Source: Sphingobacteriales bacterium
Lineage (GTDB): Bacteria > Bacteroidota > Bacteroidia > Sphingobacteriales > Sphingobacteriaceae
Length of the DNA stretch: 42,335 nt
Assembly (NCBI GenBank): GCA_947505035.1
Contig: CANNIS010000005.1
Location: forward strand, 1-42,335
Direction of reading: 5' to 3'
The notes under the pieces were generated by a model that saw only the letters and a list, made by a program, of their open reading frames with translations, ran no database searches and was not told where the DNA came from. The position numbers and the translations under genes are program-made. This document shows, in pieces, positions 35,099-42,335 of this stretch. The stretch's first letter is position 1. Each line of letters opens with the position of its first letter.

Positions 35099-36070
35099 TT
35101 AGAAAGAAGGGCAATTTACACGCTTGTAATTTTTACCCTTAGCCTTCGAAGGCGGTTGTTGCAATTGGATTGACAATGAAAATTCATGTGCCCCAGATGC
35201 GGAAGCCCTTAACTCTGAAGTAATGATATCATAGCTATAGCCAAACTTGTAAATGTCATATTTAAAGCCCACCAAGCCAATAAATGAATCGCCATTTACA
35301 AAACTAGAACGATACCAAGAACCTGCTACAATTGGCCCTCTATTGTAATACATACCAATATTTAACTGACTATTAGACCCTTGTTGTTGGTATAATATGT
35401 TAGGCGAAATAGACGCATTATATTGCCTTTTACCTACTGGAATAAAGCCTCCAGCATGAATAGTGTATTTGCGAGGTAATGGTGAATTTCCACCATCAAA
35501 AGACTGATTAGGTTCGGTTAAATGATCGATCGAGAAACCTCCAAAAAAGTTCTCAGAAAATAAGATAGCGCCAGTTCCAAAATCTAAATAGCTGGCATTT
35601 AAATTGCCTGCTGAAGGGTCGTTAGTGGTGTAAATTGGCGTGCCTTGTGCATCGTAACCCCAAATTAAATTATTAGTATTCACCGAATTAGAAGAATATG
35701 AAGTTGAAATTGCAGGCTTAATCATTATTTTTCTGTTTACTTTTAGGTTGTAAGAGTAAACTGCAGTGATTCGCGTGGCTTTGAAAACACCATTTGCTTG
35801 GTTATCATTTGCAACCATTATGCCAATTCCACCATTTAAATTTGGCATATATTGATCATAAGAGAAAGCGGTGTTTCGGTAAGCTTTATTAATTCCTGGC
35901 CATTGATTACGGTGATTTAAAATAACCCTAGGGCCATCTGCAGTACCAGCAAACGCAGGGTTTAAGTAAAGAGGCGCTGCGTAAAACTGCGAATAATGAG
36001 CGTCTTGCGCTTTAACTGCTGTTAAGGCTAATAAACCAAAAAATAATAATCCTAATTTCTTTTTTAACAT
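35099..36070 (-). CDS. PorP/SprF-family T9SS outer-membrane protein
   Basis: PorP/SprF proteins are outer-membrane barrels of the type IX system; SprF helps secrete the adhesin SprB in gliding species. The start ATG at 36070 (MLKKKLGLLFFGLLALTAVKAQ) is preferred to the TTG at 36082 in the track. This gives 323 residues. The mature protein begins with the family signature DAHYSQFYAAPLYLNPAFAG, followed by ILNHRNQWPGI and AFSYDQYMPNLNGGIGI. The end is GAHEFSLSIQL and a short basic tail with NCPSF. It may partner gldJ, which is 103 bases downstream. No large SprB-like adhesin is adjacent, so its client is unknown. A perfect -7 box lies upstream. Confidence 0.93.
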   Translation of the reverse strand: MLKKKLGLLFFGLLALTAVKAQDAHYSQFYAAPLYLNPAFAGTADGPRVILNHRNQWPGINKAYRNTAFSYDQYMPNLNGGIGIMVANDNQANGVFKATRITAVYSYNLKVNRKIMIKPAISTSYSSNSVNTNNLIWGYDAQGTPIYTTNDPSAGNLNASYLDFGTGAILFSENFFGGFSIDHLTEPNQSFDGGNSPLPRKYTIHAGGFIPVGKRQYNASISPNILYQQQGSNSQLNIGMYYNRGPIVAGSWYRSSFVNGDSFIGLVGFKYDIYKFGYSYDIITSELRASASGAHEFSLSIQLQQPPSKAKGKNYKRVNCPSF

Positions 36071-36084
36071 AGGTAAAAACAATT

Positions 36085-36105
36085 TTAGAATATCTGCTAT
36101 TCTAA
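36085..36105. repeat. Inverted repeat in the PorP/SprF leader
   Basis: TTAGAATA-TCTGC-TATTCTAA is a perfect 8-bp inverted repeat with a 5-base spacer. It would lie at the 5' end of the PorP/SprF transcript, between the -7 box and the start codon, and could be an operator or a 5' stem-loop. Confidence 0.55.
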
Positions 36106-36115
36106 GTCAGAACAT

Positions 36116-36123
36116 CAAATATA
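36116..36123 (-). promoter_or_regulatory. -7 box of the PorP/SprF gene
   Basis: TATATTTG on the minus strand is a perfect TAnnTTTG. The nearest upstream TTG is 28 bases away, longer than usual. The leader would be about 40 bases. Confidence 0.45.
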
Positions 36124-36244
36124 GATAAAATATTTATTGTATAAAAATAGGCAATTTTATACACTAATATCCGTTTAAACAGGAATTTTAATGAAATTTG
36201 GGGCATTTGTAAGAATTAGCCTTATTTTTAAGCTTATTGCAATT

Positions 36245-39200
36245 ATGAAAATCAAGAAATACCTCTTTTTTTGCCTTTTTTTTGGCTTTTCTGCGCATTC
36301 GGGCTTAACAATGGCTCAACAGTTAAACTCCTATAAGCTAAATTGGAGCGTCAAAGAATTCGCAGACTTTAAAGCGCAGCCCCAAAAAGTAGAGCTATTT
36401 GACGATGCTATTTTTGATGTGCAACTTAAACATTTGCCCATTTGGAATAAAAAGTTTGCAGGCAATTTTACCGATGCTGTTTTAGTGAATCCCATTTACG
36501 AGCCTGCCGCCATTGCATACGAAAACATGATTAGTGCGCAATTAAATGCAGCAGCAAGTATTCATGCTGCAGTTGTTTTTGAAAAGAAAATTCCTTCTTT
36601 GCTTGTTTCTATTGTACCCTTCAGAAAAAATACCGAAACCGGAAAAATGGAAAGATTAGTTTCCTTTGAAGTAAAATTACTTGCTACCAGAGTAAGGGAA
36701 AATGTTTTAAATACTAGGAATTATGCTGCTCATTCTGTTTTAAATAATGGCACCTGGACTAAACTTGGCATTGCAAATGATGGTGTTTATAAGATTGGTT
36801 TTGCTGAATTAAAAAAGATGGGCATCAACCCAGAATCGATTGACCCAAGAAATATTCGTATTTATGGAAATGGGGGTGGCATACTTCCAGAAATCAACAG
36901 AGCAAGCCGATACGACGACTTAACAGAAAATCCGATTTTGGTTTTCGGAGAAGCCGATGGTAAATTTAATGAATCAGACTACCTATTATTTTATGCATTT
37001 GGACCAAATAATATTTATCCAGATACCATTCAAAATACCTTTTCGCATACTACCAATTCATACACTTTAAAAAGTAATTATTTTATCACGGCAGACATAG
37101 GCCCCGGCAAAAGAATTACAAATCAAGAAAACCTAAACGAAGTGCCCAATAAAATTATAGACACCTATAATTACTTTGAATTACATGAATTAAATAATTC
37201 GACAGGCGTTAATTTAACTATTAAAAGCGGCAGAGAAAGATGGGGAGAAGAATTTGGTAATTTACTTTCTTATGATTTTAATTTTAGGCTTCCGACATTG
37301 GCTAACGGAAAACCTGTGAAATTTAGGGCAGATTTAATTGGTCGGTCGCAAAATCCAGCCAATAGCTCTTTTGTGATTAAAGCAAATGGCGCAACAACCA
37401 ATACCTTAACTTGTTCTGGTGTAGAGTTTAGTTATGATGCTGCCTACGGATCGATTGTAAGTACAGGCTACACCACAGTTCCCAATCCATCTGAAAACCT
37501 GCTCATCAATATTACTTATAACAAACCAGATTTAACCGCAACCGGTTATTTAAATTTCATTCAAATTAATGCCATTAGTAAATTAAAATTAAATGATAAT
37601 TTTTTGAAGTTTAGTAGTATAGAAAGTTATGGCAAAGGTAAAATTAGTCAGTTTATTATTGATGCCCTTAACCCGAGCGAAATAATAATTTGGGATATTA
37701 CAAACAGAACAAATCCAGTAAACCAATTATTTACGATCAATAATAACATTGCACAATTTACTAACAAAACTGAGGTATTAAAAGAGTATGCGGTATTTAA
37801 AGGAACAGATTTCCCTAAGCCCGAAATACTAGAAAAAATAGCCAACCAAGATTTACATGCACTCGATTTTGTAGATCTTATAATTGTTTCTGCCGCAGAT
37901 TTTTTGTCTGAAGCAGAGCGTTTAGCTGCCTTTCGAAGAACGAATAATAATTTGCGTGTATTGGTAATTACAGAAGATAAAATTTTCAATGAATTTAGTG
38001 CAGGGGTTAAAGATGCAAGTGCTATTAGGGATTTTGTAAAAATGTTTTATGATAGAGCTGGCGCAAATGAAGCAAACATGCCAAAATATTTATTGCTGTT
38101 TGGCGATGGCTCTTACGATAATATTGGCTTTGTAAAAAACAACACCAATTTTGTTACAAGCTTTGAAAGCAGGAATTCACACTCTCCTTTTGGCTCCTAT
38201 GTGAGTGATGATTTTTTTGGTTTGCTCGACGAAACTGAAGGTGATTTTGACTACAACGGAAATCCCGTATATGGCGCAGCTGCATTAGACGTAGCAGTTG
38301 GTAGAATGCCGATTCAATCAGCTTTAGAAGCAAGGCAAATGGTCGACAAACTAATTTCTTACAGCAGCTTAAGAGGCGATTGGAAAAATAAATATGTCTT
38401 AGTGGCCGACGACCAAGATGGAAACTTGCATTTAAATCATGCCGAAAATCATTACCGAACCATCAGAAAACTAACCAATAATTATAATGTTGATAAGATT
38501 TATTTAGACGCTTATCCTCAAATTAGCACACCCGCTGGAAGCCGATACCCAGAAGTAAACAATGCCATTAACCAAGCTATGGCTGCAGGCGCATTAGTGA
38601 TTAATTATATTGGGCATGGTGGAGAGGTTGGTCTTGCACACGAAAAAGTTGTTACCCTTGATGACATCCGTTCTTGGAAAAACAAATCGAGCATGCCACT
38701 GCTTTTTACCGCAACTTGTTCGGTCAGTAGATGGGATGACCCTGCATTTCAATCGGCAGGAGAACAATGTTTATTAAATGCCGAAGGTGGCGCTATTGCT
38801 ATGTTTACAACCACCCGCGTGGTTTTTGCAAACGAAAACGAAGCAATTAACCAAAGTTTTATCAAAGCACTGTTTGATTCTACAAATATAGGTAGCAATA
38901 ATACGCTTGGCGATTTATTTAGACAAAGCAAAAACTTAAATGGTTTAGGCTTGACTATTAATCAAAGAAATTTTTCTTTACTAGGTGATCCTTCTTTGCC
39001 ATTTGCTATTCCGCAATACCGTATCGTTACAGAAAAAGTAAATGAAAAATTAATCAGTGCTAAAAATTTAGATACTTTAAAAGCGCAGAGTTTAGTCAAT
39101 ATCAAAGGATATATTACAGATCAAAATGGAAACAAGCTTAATAATGTTTCGGGTGTTTTGTATCCAAGTATTTTTGATAAAAAAACTACCCTTAAAACGC

Positions 39201-40111
39201 TTGGGCAAGATATTGGCGTGAATGGAAGTAAGGTGCAAAATTTCGATATTCAAAAAAATATTATTTACAAAGGGAAAGTAAGCGTAACAAATGGTTCGTT
39301 TGATTTTAGTTTTGTGGTACCAAAAGATATTTCGTATCAAGCAGGCGCTGGCAGACTCAGCTATTACGCACATGTAGGCCCACAAGAGGCCATCGGATCT
39401 TTTGATAGCATTGTTATTGGCGGATCTGCTAATACAAGTAATTCGGATAAAATTGGACCAGAAATTAAAACTTATTTGAATTCCGAAAATTTTGTAATGG
39501 GCGGCATCACCAACGAAAATCCTAATTTAATTGTGAAGTTAAAAGACGCCAACGGCATCAACACTGTCGGCAATGGTATTGGGCATAATTTAACTGCCAC
39601 TATTACCAAAGATGCTAAGTCGGAAACAATCGATTTAAATCAATATTACGAATCCAAATTAGATAGCTATCAAGAAGGAGAAATCAATTATCCTTTCAAT
39701 AAATTAGCTGCTGGAAATTATACAATAAAAATTAAGGCCTGGGATGTTTTCAATAATTCGGCAGAAAGTAATACTGCATTTACAGTTGTATCGTCTGAAG
39801 GATTGCAATTGCAACATGTGTTAAATTACCCAAATCCTTTTACCACGCAAACAGATTTTCAGTTTGAACACAATGGTGGAAGCGAAAACTTACAAGTACA
39901 AGTGCAAATATTTACTGTTTCTGGTAAACTGGTTAAAACAATCAACCAAAACACAAGCGGCAATGGCGCAAGAGTAACCGGCATTTTATGGGACGGTAAA
40001 GATGATTTTGGCGATAAAATAGGCAGAGGGGTTTATGTATACCGATTAAAAATTCGCACAGCGAATGGGCAAAGTGCCGAAAAAACAGAAAAGCTCGTAT
40101 TGTTAAATTAA
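36245..40111 (+). CDS. porU: Type IX secretion system sortase PorU
   Basis: PorU is the gingipain-like Cys peptidase that removes the C-terminal sorting domain of T9SS cargo and attaches the cargo to lipopolysaccharide. The start at Met19 of the track ORF (36245; MKIKKYLFFCLFFGFSAHS) gives a cleaner signal peptide than 36191; the protein is then 1288 residues. The C25 peptidase core (about track residues 560-940) has LIIVSAADF, LLLFGDGSYDN, the catalytic His809 in NYIGHGGEVG and Cys843 in FTATCSVSRWDDP (track numbering). The C-terminus has a retained sorting-like domain (LNYPNPFTTQTDF, GRGVYVYRLKI), as in known PorU. porV follows directly. Confidence 0.95.
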   Translation: MKIKKYLFFCLFFGFSAHSGLTMAQQLNSYKLNWSVKEFADFKAQPQKVELFDDAIFDVQLKHLPIWNKKFAGNFTDAVLVNPIYEPAAIAYENMISAQLNAAASIHAAVVFEKKIPSLLVSIVPFRKNTETGKMERLVSFEVKLLATRVRENVLNTRNYAAHSVLNNGTWTKLGIANDGVYKIGFAELKKMGINPESIDPRNIRIYGNGGGILPEINRASRYDDLTENPILVFGEADGKFNESDYLLFYAFGPNNIYPDTIQNTFSHTTNSYTLKSNYFITADIGPGKRITNQENLNEVPNKIIDTYNYFELHELNNSTGVNLTIKSGRERWGEEFGNLLSYDFNFRLPTLANGKPVKFRADLIGRSQNPANSSFVIKANGATTNTLTCSGVEFSYDAAYGSIVSTGYTTVPNPSENLLINITYNKPDLTATGYLNFIQINAISKLKLNDNFLKFSSIESYGKGKISQFIIDALNPSEIIIWDITNRTNPVNQLFTINNNIAQFTNKTEVLKEYAVFKGTDFPKPEILEKIANQDLHALDFVDLIIVSAADFLSEAERLAAFRRTNNNLRVLVITEDKIFNEFSAGVKDASAIRDFVKMFYDRAGANEANMPKYLLLFGDGSYDNIGFVKNNTNFVTSFESRNSHSPFGSYVSDDFFGLLDETEGDFDYNGNPVYGAAALDVAVGRMPIQSALEARQMVDKLISYSSLRGDWKNKYVLVADDQDGNLHLNHAENHYRTIRKLTNNYNVDKIYLDAYPQISTPAGSRYPEVNNAINQAMAAGALVINYIGHGGEVGLAHEKVVTLDDIRSWKNKSSMPLLFTATCSVSRWDDPAFQSAGEQCLLNAEGGAIAMFTTTRVVFANENEAINQSFIKALFDSTNIGSNNTLGDLFRQSKNLNGLGLTINQRNFSLLGDPSLPFAIPQYRIVTEKVNEKLISAKNLDTLKAQSLVNIKGYITDQNGNKLNNVSGVLYPSIFDKKTTLKTLGQDIGVNGSKVQNFDIQKNIIYKGKVSVTNGSFDFSFVVPKDISYQAGAGRLSYYAHVGPQEAIGSFDSIVIGGSANTSNSDKIGPEIKTYLNSENFVMGGITNENPNLIVKLKDANGINTVGNGIGHNLTATITKDAKSETIDLNQYYESKLDSYQEGEINYPFNKLAAGNYTIKIKAWDVFNNSAESNTAFTVVSSEGLQLQHVLNYPNPFTTQTDFQFEHNGGSENLQVQVQIFTVSGKLVKTINQNTSGNGARVTGILWDGKDDFGDKIGRGVYVYRLKIRTANGQSAEKTEKLVLLN

Positions 40112-40129
40112 GCTTTTGCCTTATTTTTC

Positions 40130-40137
40130 TATCTTTG
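40130..40137 (+). promoter_or_regulatory. -7 box in front of porV
   Basis: TATCTTTG is a perfect TAnnTTTG, 33 bases before the porV ATG. TTG triplets lie at 11 and 27 bases upstream, neither ideal. porV may therefore be transcribed both from here and with porU. Confidence 0.4.
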
Positions 40138-40170
40138 AAAATATAGGCAATCGCATACAAATTATTTTAG

Positions 40171-41418
40171 ATGAAATTAAAAAGTAAAAATTCAGTTGTT
40201 GTTGGCAAAACTATTTTTTTCGCTGCCTTGTTTTGCAGTATGATGCAAAGTGCTTCGGCGCAAATTAGCACGCAAAACTTAAATGGAAATGGCGATGCGG
40301 TAAATGCCATTACCACTGCGGTGCCATTTTTATTAATTGGCCCAGATTCTAGAGCAGGTGCAATGGGCGATGGCGGCGTAGCAAGCAGCGCAGATGTTAA
40401 TTCAAATCATTGGAATCCTTCTAAATTTGCTTTTGTTGATAGACCTTATGCAATTGGTATTTCTTATACCCCATGGTTACAAAAATTAGTTCCAGATATT
40501 AACCTTGCTTATTTATCGGGCTATTATAAATTAGACAACAAGCAAGTGTTTGGCGCATCTTTAAGATACTTTTCTTTAGGTGATATTACCTTTACAGACA
40601 ATGCCGGAAATGTAACCGGGCAAGGTAATCCAAACGAATTTGCACTTGACTTATCTTATACCAGAAAACTTTCGGACAGGCTAGGTTTAGGAACAGCATT
40701 TCGATTTATTAATTCCGATTTAGCACAAGGACAATTAGCCGCATCGGGCCAAGATATTATGCCAGGAAGAAGTGTGGCGGTAGACGTATCTACCTATTAT
40801 CAAAATCCGGATTTAATTGTTGATGGTAAAAGAACAACCTTCTCTTTTGGCGCATGTGTTTCGAATGTAGGTGCTAAAATGAATTATACAAATTCTACCG
40901 ATCGATTTTTTATTCCAACTAATTTAAAAATTGGTATTGGTGGAAAAATGAAATTAGATGACTATAACGAAATTTCTGCCTTTGTGGAAGCGAATAAGTT
41001 ATTAGTGCCCACACCTCCTATTTACGCATACGATACTTTAAATAATCCGATTTATAATTTAGACGGCACTCGAAAAATTATTTCGGGCAAAGATCCGAAC
41101 GTTTCTGTTCCCACTGGAATCTTGCAATCGTTTAACGATGCACCGGGTGGTATGAAAGAAGAGTTTAGAGAGATCTATTATTCGGCTGGTTTTGAATATT
41201 GGTACGATAAACAATTTGCCTTAAGAGCAGGTTACTTTTACGAGCATCCAACTAAAGGCGATAGACAATACTTTACCATTGGTGCAGGTATTAAATACAA
41301 TATTTTTGGAATCGATCTTTCCTATTTAATTCCAACTAAACAACAAAATCCATTAGAGAATACTTTAAGATTCTCGCTTACCTTTAACTTCGAAGACATA
41401 AAAACTGATGAAAATTAA
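40171..41418 (+). CDS. porV: Type IX secretion system outer-membrane shuttle PorV (LptO)
   Basis: PorV is an outer-membrane barrel that collects cargo from the SprA translocon and delivers it to the PorU attachment complex. The 415-residue protein has a signal peptide ending near SASAQ. The mature start carries the family signature AVPFLLIGPDSRAGAMGDGG and then ADVNSNHWNPSKFAF. Later strands include YALGISYTPWL-like and FRFINSDLAQGQ segments; the end is LRFSLTFNFEDIKTDEN. The 415-residue length fits PorV better than PorQ. It follows porU by 59 bases and overlaps ispF by 11 bases. A distant family member (671-1717) sits elsewhere in this window. Confidence 0.94.
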   Translation: MKLKSKNSVVVGKTIFFAALFCSMMQSASAQISTQNLNGNGDAVNAITTAVPFLLIGPDSRAGAMGDGGVASSADVNSNHWNPSKFAFVDRPYAIGISYTPWLQKLVPDINLAYLSGYYKLDNKQVFGASLRYFSLGDITFTDNAGNVTGQGNPNEFALDLSYTRKLSDRLGLGTAFRFINSDLAQGQLAASGQDIMPGRSVAVDVSTYYQNPDLIVDGKRTTFSFGACVSNVGAKMNYTNSTDRFFIPTNLKIGIGGKMKLDDYNEISAFVEANKLLVPTPPIYAYDTLNNPIYNLDGTRKIISGKDPNVSVPTGILQSFNDAPGGMKEEFREIYYSAGFEYWYDKQFALRAGYFYEHPTKGDRQYFTIGAGIKYNIFGIDLSYLIPTKQQNPLENTLRFSLTFNFEDIKTDEN

Positions 41419-41890
41419 AATAGGATTTGGTTTTGATGTTCACCAGTTAAAAATTGGACATCCATTTATTATGGGTGGTGTTAACTTAGGTCACGACCGA
41501 GGTGCCTTTGGGCATTCGGATGCAGATGTTTTACTACATGCAATTTGCGACGCTATATTAGGCGCTGCAAACCTTAGAGATATTGGTTTTCATTTTCCAA
41601 ATACTGATGAAAAATGGAAAGGCGTTTCGAGTATGCTATTACTTCAAGAAGTAATGAAATTAATTGCAGCGAAAAATTTTGCATTGGGTAATATCGATTG
41701 CATGATTTGTTTAGAGGCTCCAAAAATCAATCCACATATTCCTGCAATGAAAACAAATATTGCTACTGCAATTGGCATTTCTGAAGAAGATATTTCGATT
41801 AAAGCAACTACAAATGAACAGATGGGTTTTATTGGTAGAGCAGAAGGCGTTGTTGCTTATGCCGTTGTCTTGCTAGAAAAAACTATTTAA
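41408..41890 (+). CDS. ispF: 2-C-methyl-D-erythritol 2,4-cyclodiphosphate synthase
   Basis: IspF cyclises CDP-methylerythritol 2-phosphate in the MEP isoprenoid pathway. The 160-residue protein begins KIKIGFGFDVHQL, with the zinc ligands Asp10 and His12. HSDADVLLHAICDAILGAA gives the third ligand and the substrate loop, and IGFHFPNTD, KATTNEQMGFIGRAEG complete the signature. The ATG overlaps the last codons of porV, so translation is probably coupled to it. The stop region overlaps by 8 bases the stop of the convergent TrmH-family gene. Confidence 0.97.
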   Translation: MKIKIGFGFDVHQLKIGHPFIMGGVNLGHDRGAFGHSDADVLLHAICDAILGAANLRDIGFHFPNTDEKWKGVSSMLLLQEVMKLIAAKNFALGNIDCMICLEAPKINPHIPAMKTNIATAIGISEEDISIKATTNEQMGFIGRAEGVVAYAVVLLEKTI

Positions 41891-42335
41891 ATCCTCTCTG
41901 TCTTTTTGCTTCGAATGCCAATATAGCTGCAGCATTAGAGACATTCAAAGAATCTATTTTTCCCGACATAGGTATTTTTATTTGGCTCGCGTGTTCGAGC
42001 CAATAATGTGATAAGCCCGTTGCTTCTGTACCTAAAATGATGGCTGCTGGTTTACAGAAATCAACATGGTGGTAGTCGTCTTGAGCCGTTAAGGCAGCAG
42101 CATAAGCTGTAATTTTATTTTTTTGCAACCAATGAAATAATTCTTCCGAACTACACACAACCATTGGAACGGTAAACACACAACCCACACTAGAACGAAT
42201 TACATTTGGATTAAATAGATCTGTTTTTAAATCACAAACAATTAAGGCATCTATTTTTGCAGCATCTGCCGTTCGCAAAACAGCTCCTAAATTACCTGGT
42301 TTTTCTACTGCTTCGAGTACCATTAACAATGGATT
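41883..42335 (-). CDS. TrmH/SpoU-family RNA 2'-O-methyltransferase, C-terminal part
   Basis: The gene is open to the right edge: the frame continues above the TTG used by the track as NPLLMVLEAVEKPGNLG, the usual motif 1 context, so the true N-terminus is outside the window. The SPOUT knot motifs are all present: EKPGNLGAVLRTADA (motif 1), IILGTEATGLS (motif 2) and IPMSGKIDSLNVSNAAAILAFE (motif 3). These proteins methylate the 2'-oxygen of rRNA or tRNA nucleotides. The specific target (for example G2251 of 23S rRNA for RlmB) cannot be decided without the N-terminal substrate-binding domain. Confidence 0.92.
   Translation of the reverse strand, partial: NPLLMVLEAVEKPGNLGAVLRTADAAKIDALIVCDLKTDLFNPNVIRSSVGCVFTVPMVVCSSEELFHWLQKNKITAYAAALTAQDDYHHVDFCKPAAIILGTEATGLSHYWLEHASQIKIPMSGKIDSLNVSNAAAILAFEAKRQRGFK

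Noticed and set aside
1-42335. Mobile elements, CRISPR, tRNA or rRNA genes
   Set aside because: Looked for transposase motifs, terminal repeats, spaced repeats and tRNA cloverleaf signatures; none were found by eye.

Overview
The window comes from an AT-rich, free-living type member of the Bacteroidota. The evidence is the type IX secretion genes (gldJ, a PorP/SprF protein, porU, porV), a TonB-dependent receptor with an N-terminal carboxypeptidase-regulatory-like domain, a large secreted protein with a T9SS-like C-terminal domain, the DUF177-rpmF-plsX-fabH-accB-accC order, a fused 2-oxoacid dehydrogenase E1, and several upstream matches to the Bacteroidota promoter (TTG, about 17-23 nt, TAnnTTTG). 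I cannot name the genus; a Chitinophagales/Sphingobacteriales-like lineage is a guess.

Layout. 1-571 (minus): greA, then the start of a HIT-family gene cut by the window edge. 671-9229 (minus): a three-gene unit of TonB-dependent receptor, 1247-residue secreted protein and PorV/PorQ-family barrel, closed by a terminator at 615-650. 9392-11135 (minus): ksgA and a D-2-hydroxyacid dehydrogenase, divergent from pdxA (11235-12299, plus). 12368-16972 (plus): the ribosome/fatty-acid operon DUF177-rpmF-plsX-fabH-accB-accC, ended by a strong terminator. 17057-19970 (plus): tatC, rpiB, a secreted M28 peptidase. 19989-23372 (plus): a LutB-like iron-sulfur protein and a fused E1 alpha/beta. 23376-25457 (minus): tail-specific protease. 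25552-26916 (plus): an RsmF-type rRNA methyltransferase. 26913-32087 (minus): an envelope chaperone operon (double-parvulin foldase, degenerate-parvulin lipoprotein, SurA-like chaperone, MoxR ATPase). 32225-32749 (plus): a small unknown protein. 32746-36070 (minus): a family 2 glycosyltransferase, gldJ and PorP/SprF. 36245-41890 (plus): porU, porV, ispF. 41883-42335 (minus): a TrmH/SpoU-family RNA methyltransferase cut by the right edge.

The main theme is the cell envelope. GldJ, PorP/SprF, PorU (the T9SS sortase) and PorV (its outer-membrane shuttle) form one secretion cluster. The parvulin/SurA operon would fold the outer-membrane barrels, which include the TonB receptor, PorV and PorP. TatC handles folded periplasmic proteins and Prc degrades envelope proteins. 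The trio at 671-9229 couples a probable T9SS client to its own PorV-family barrel and a TonB receptor with no SusD; this is my best candidate for a poorly described system.

No tRNA, rRNA, CRISPR array, insertion sequence, prophage or plasmid feature was seen. There is no gene-free stretch longer than about 300 bases; the longest gap (9230-9391) holds only a weak promoter candidate and a weak hairpin. All promoter calls are pattern matches in AT-rich DNA and are tentative.
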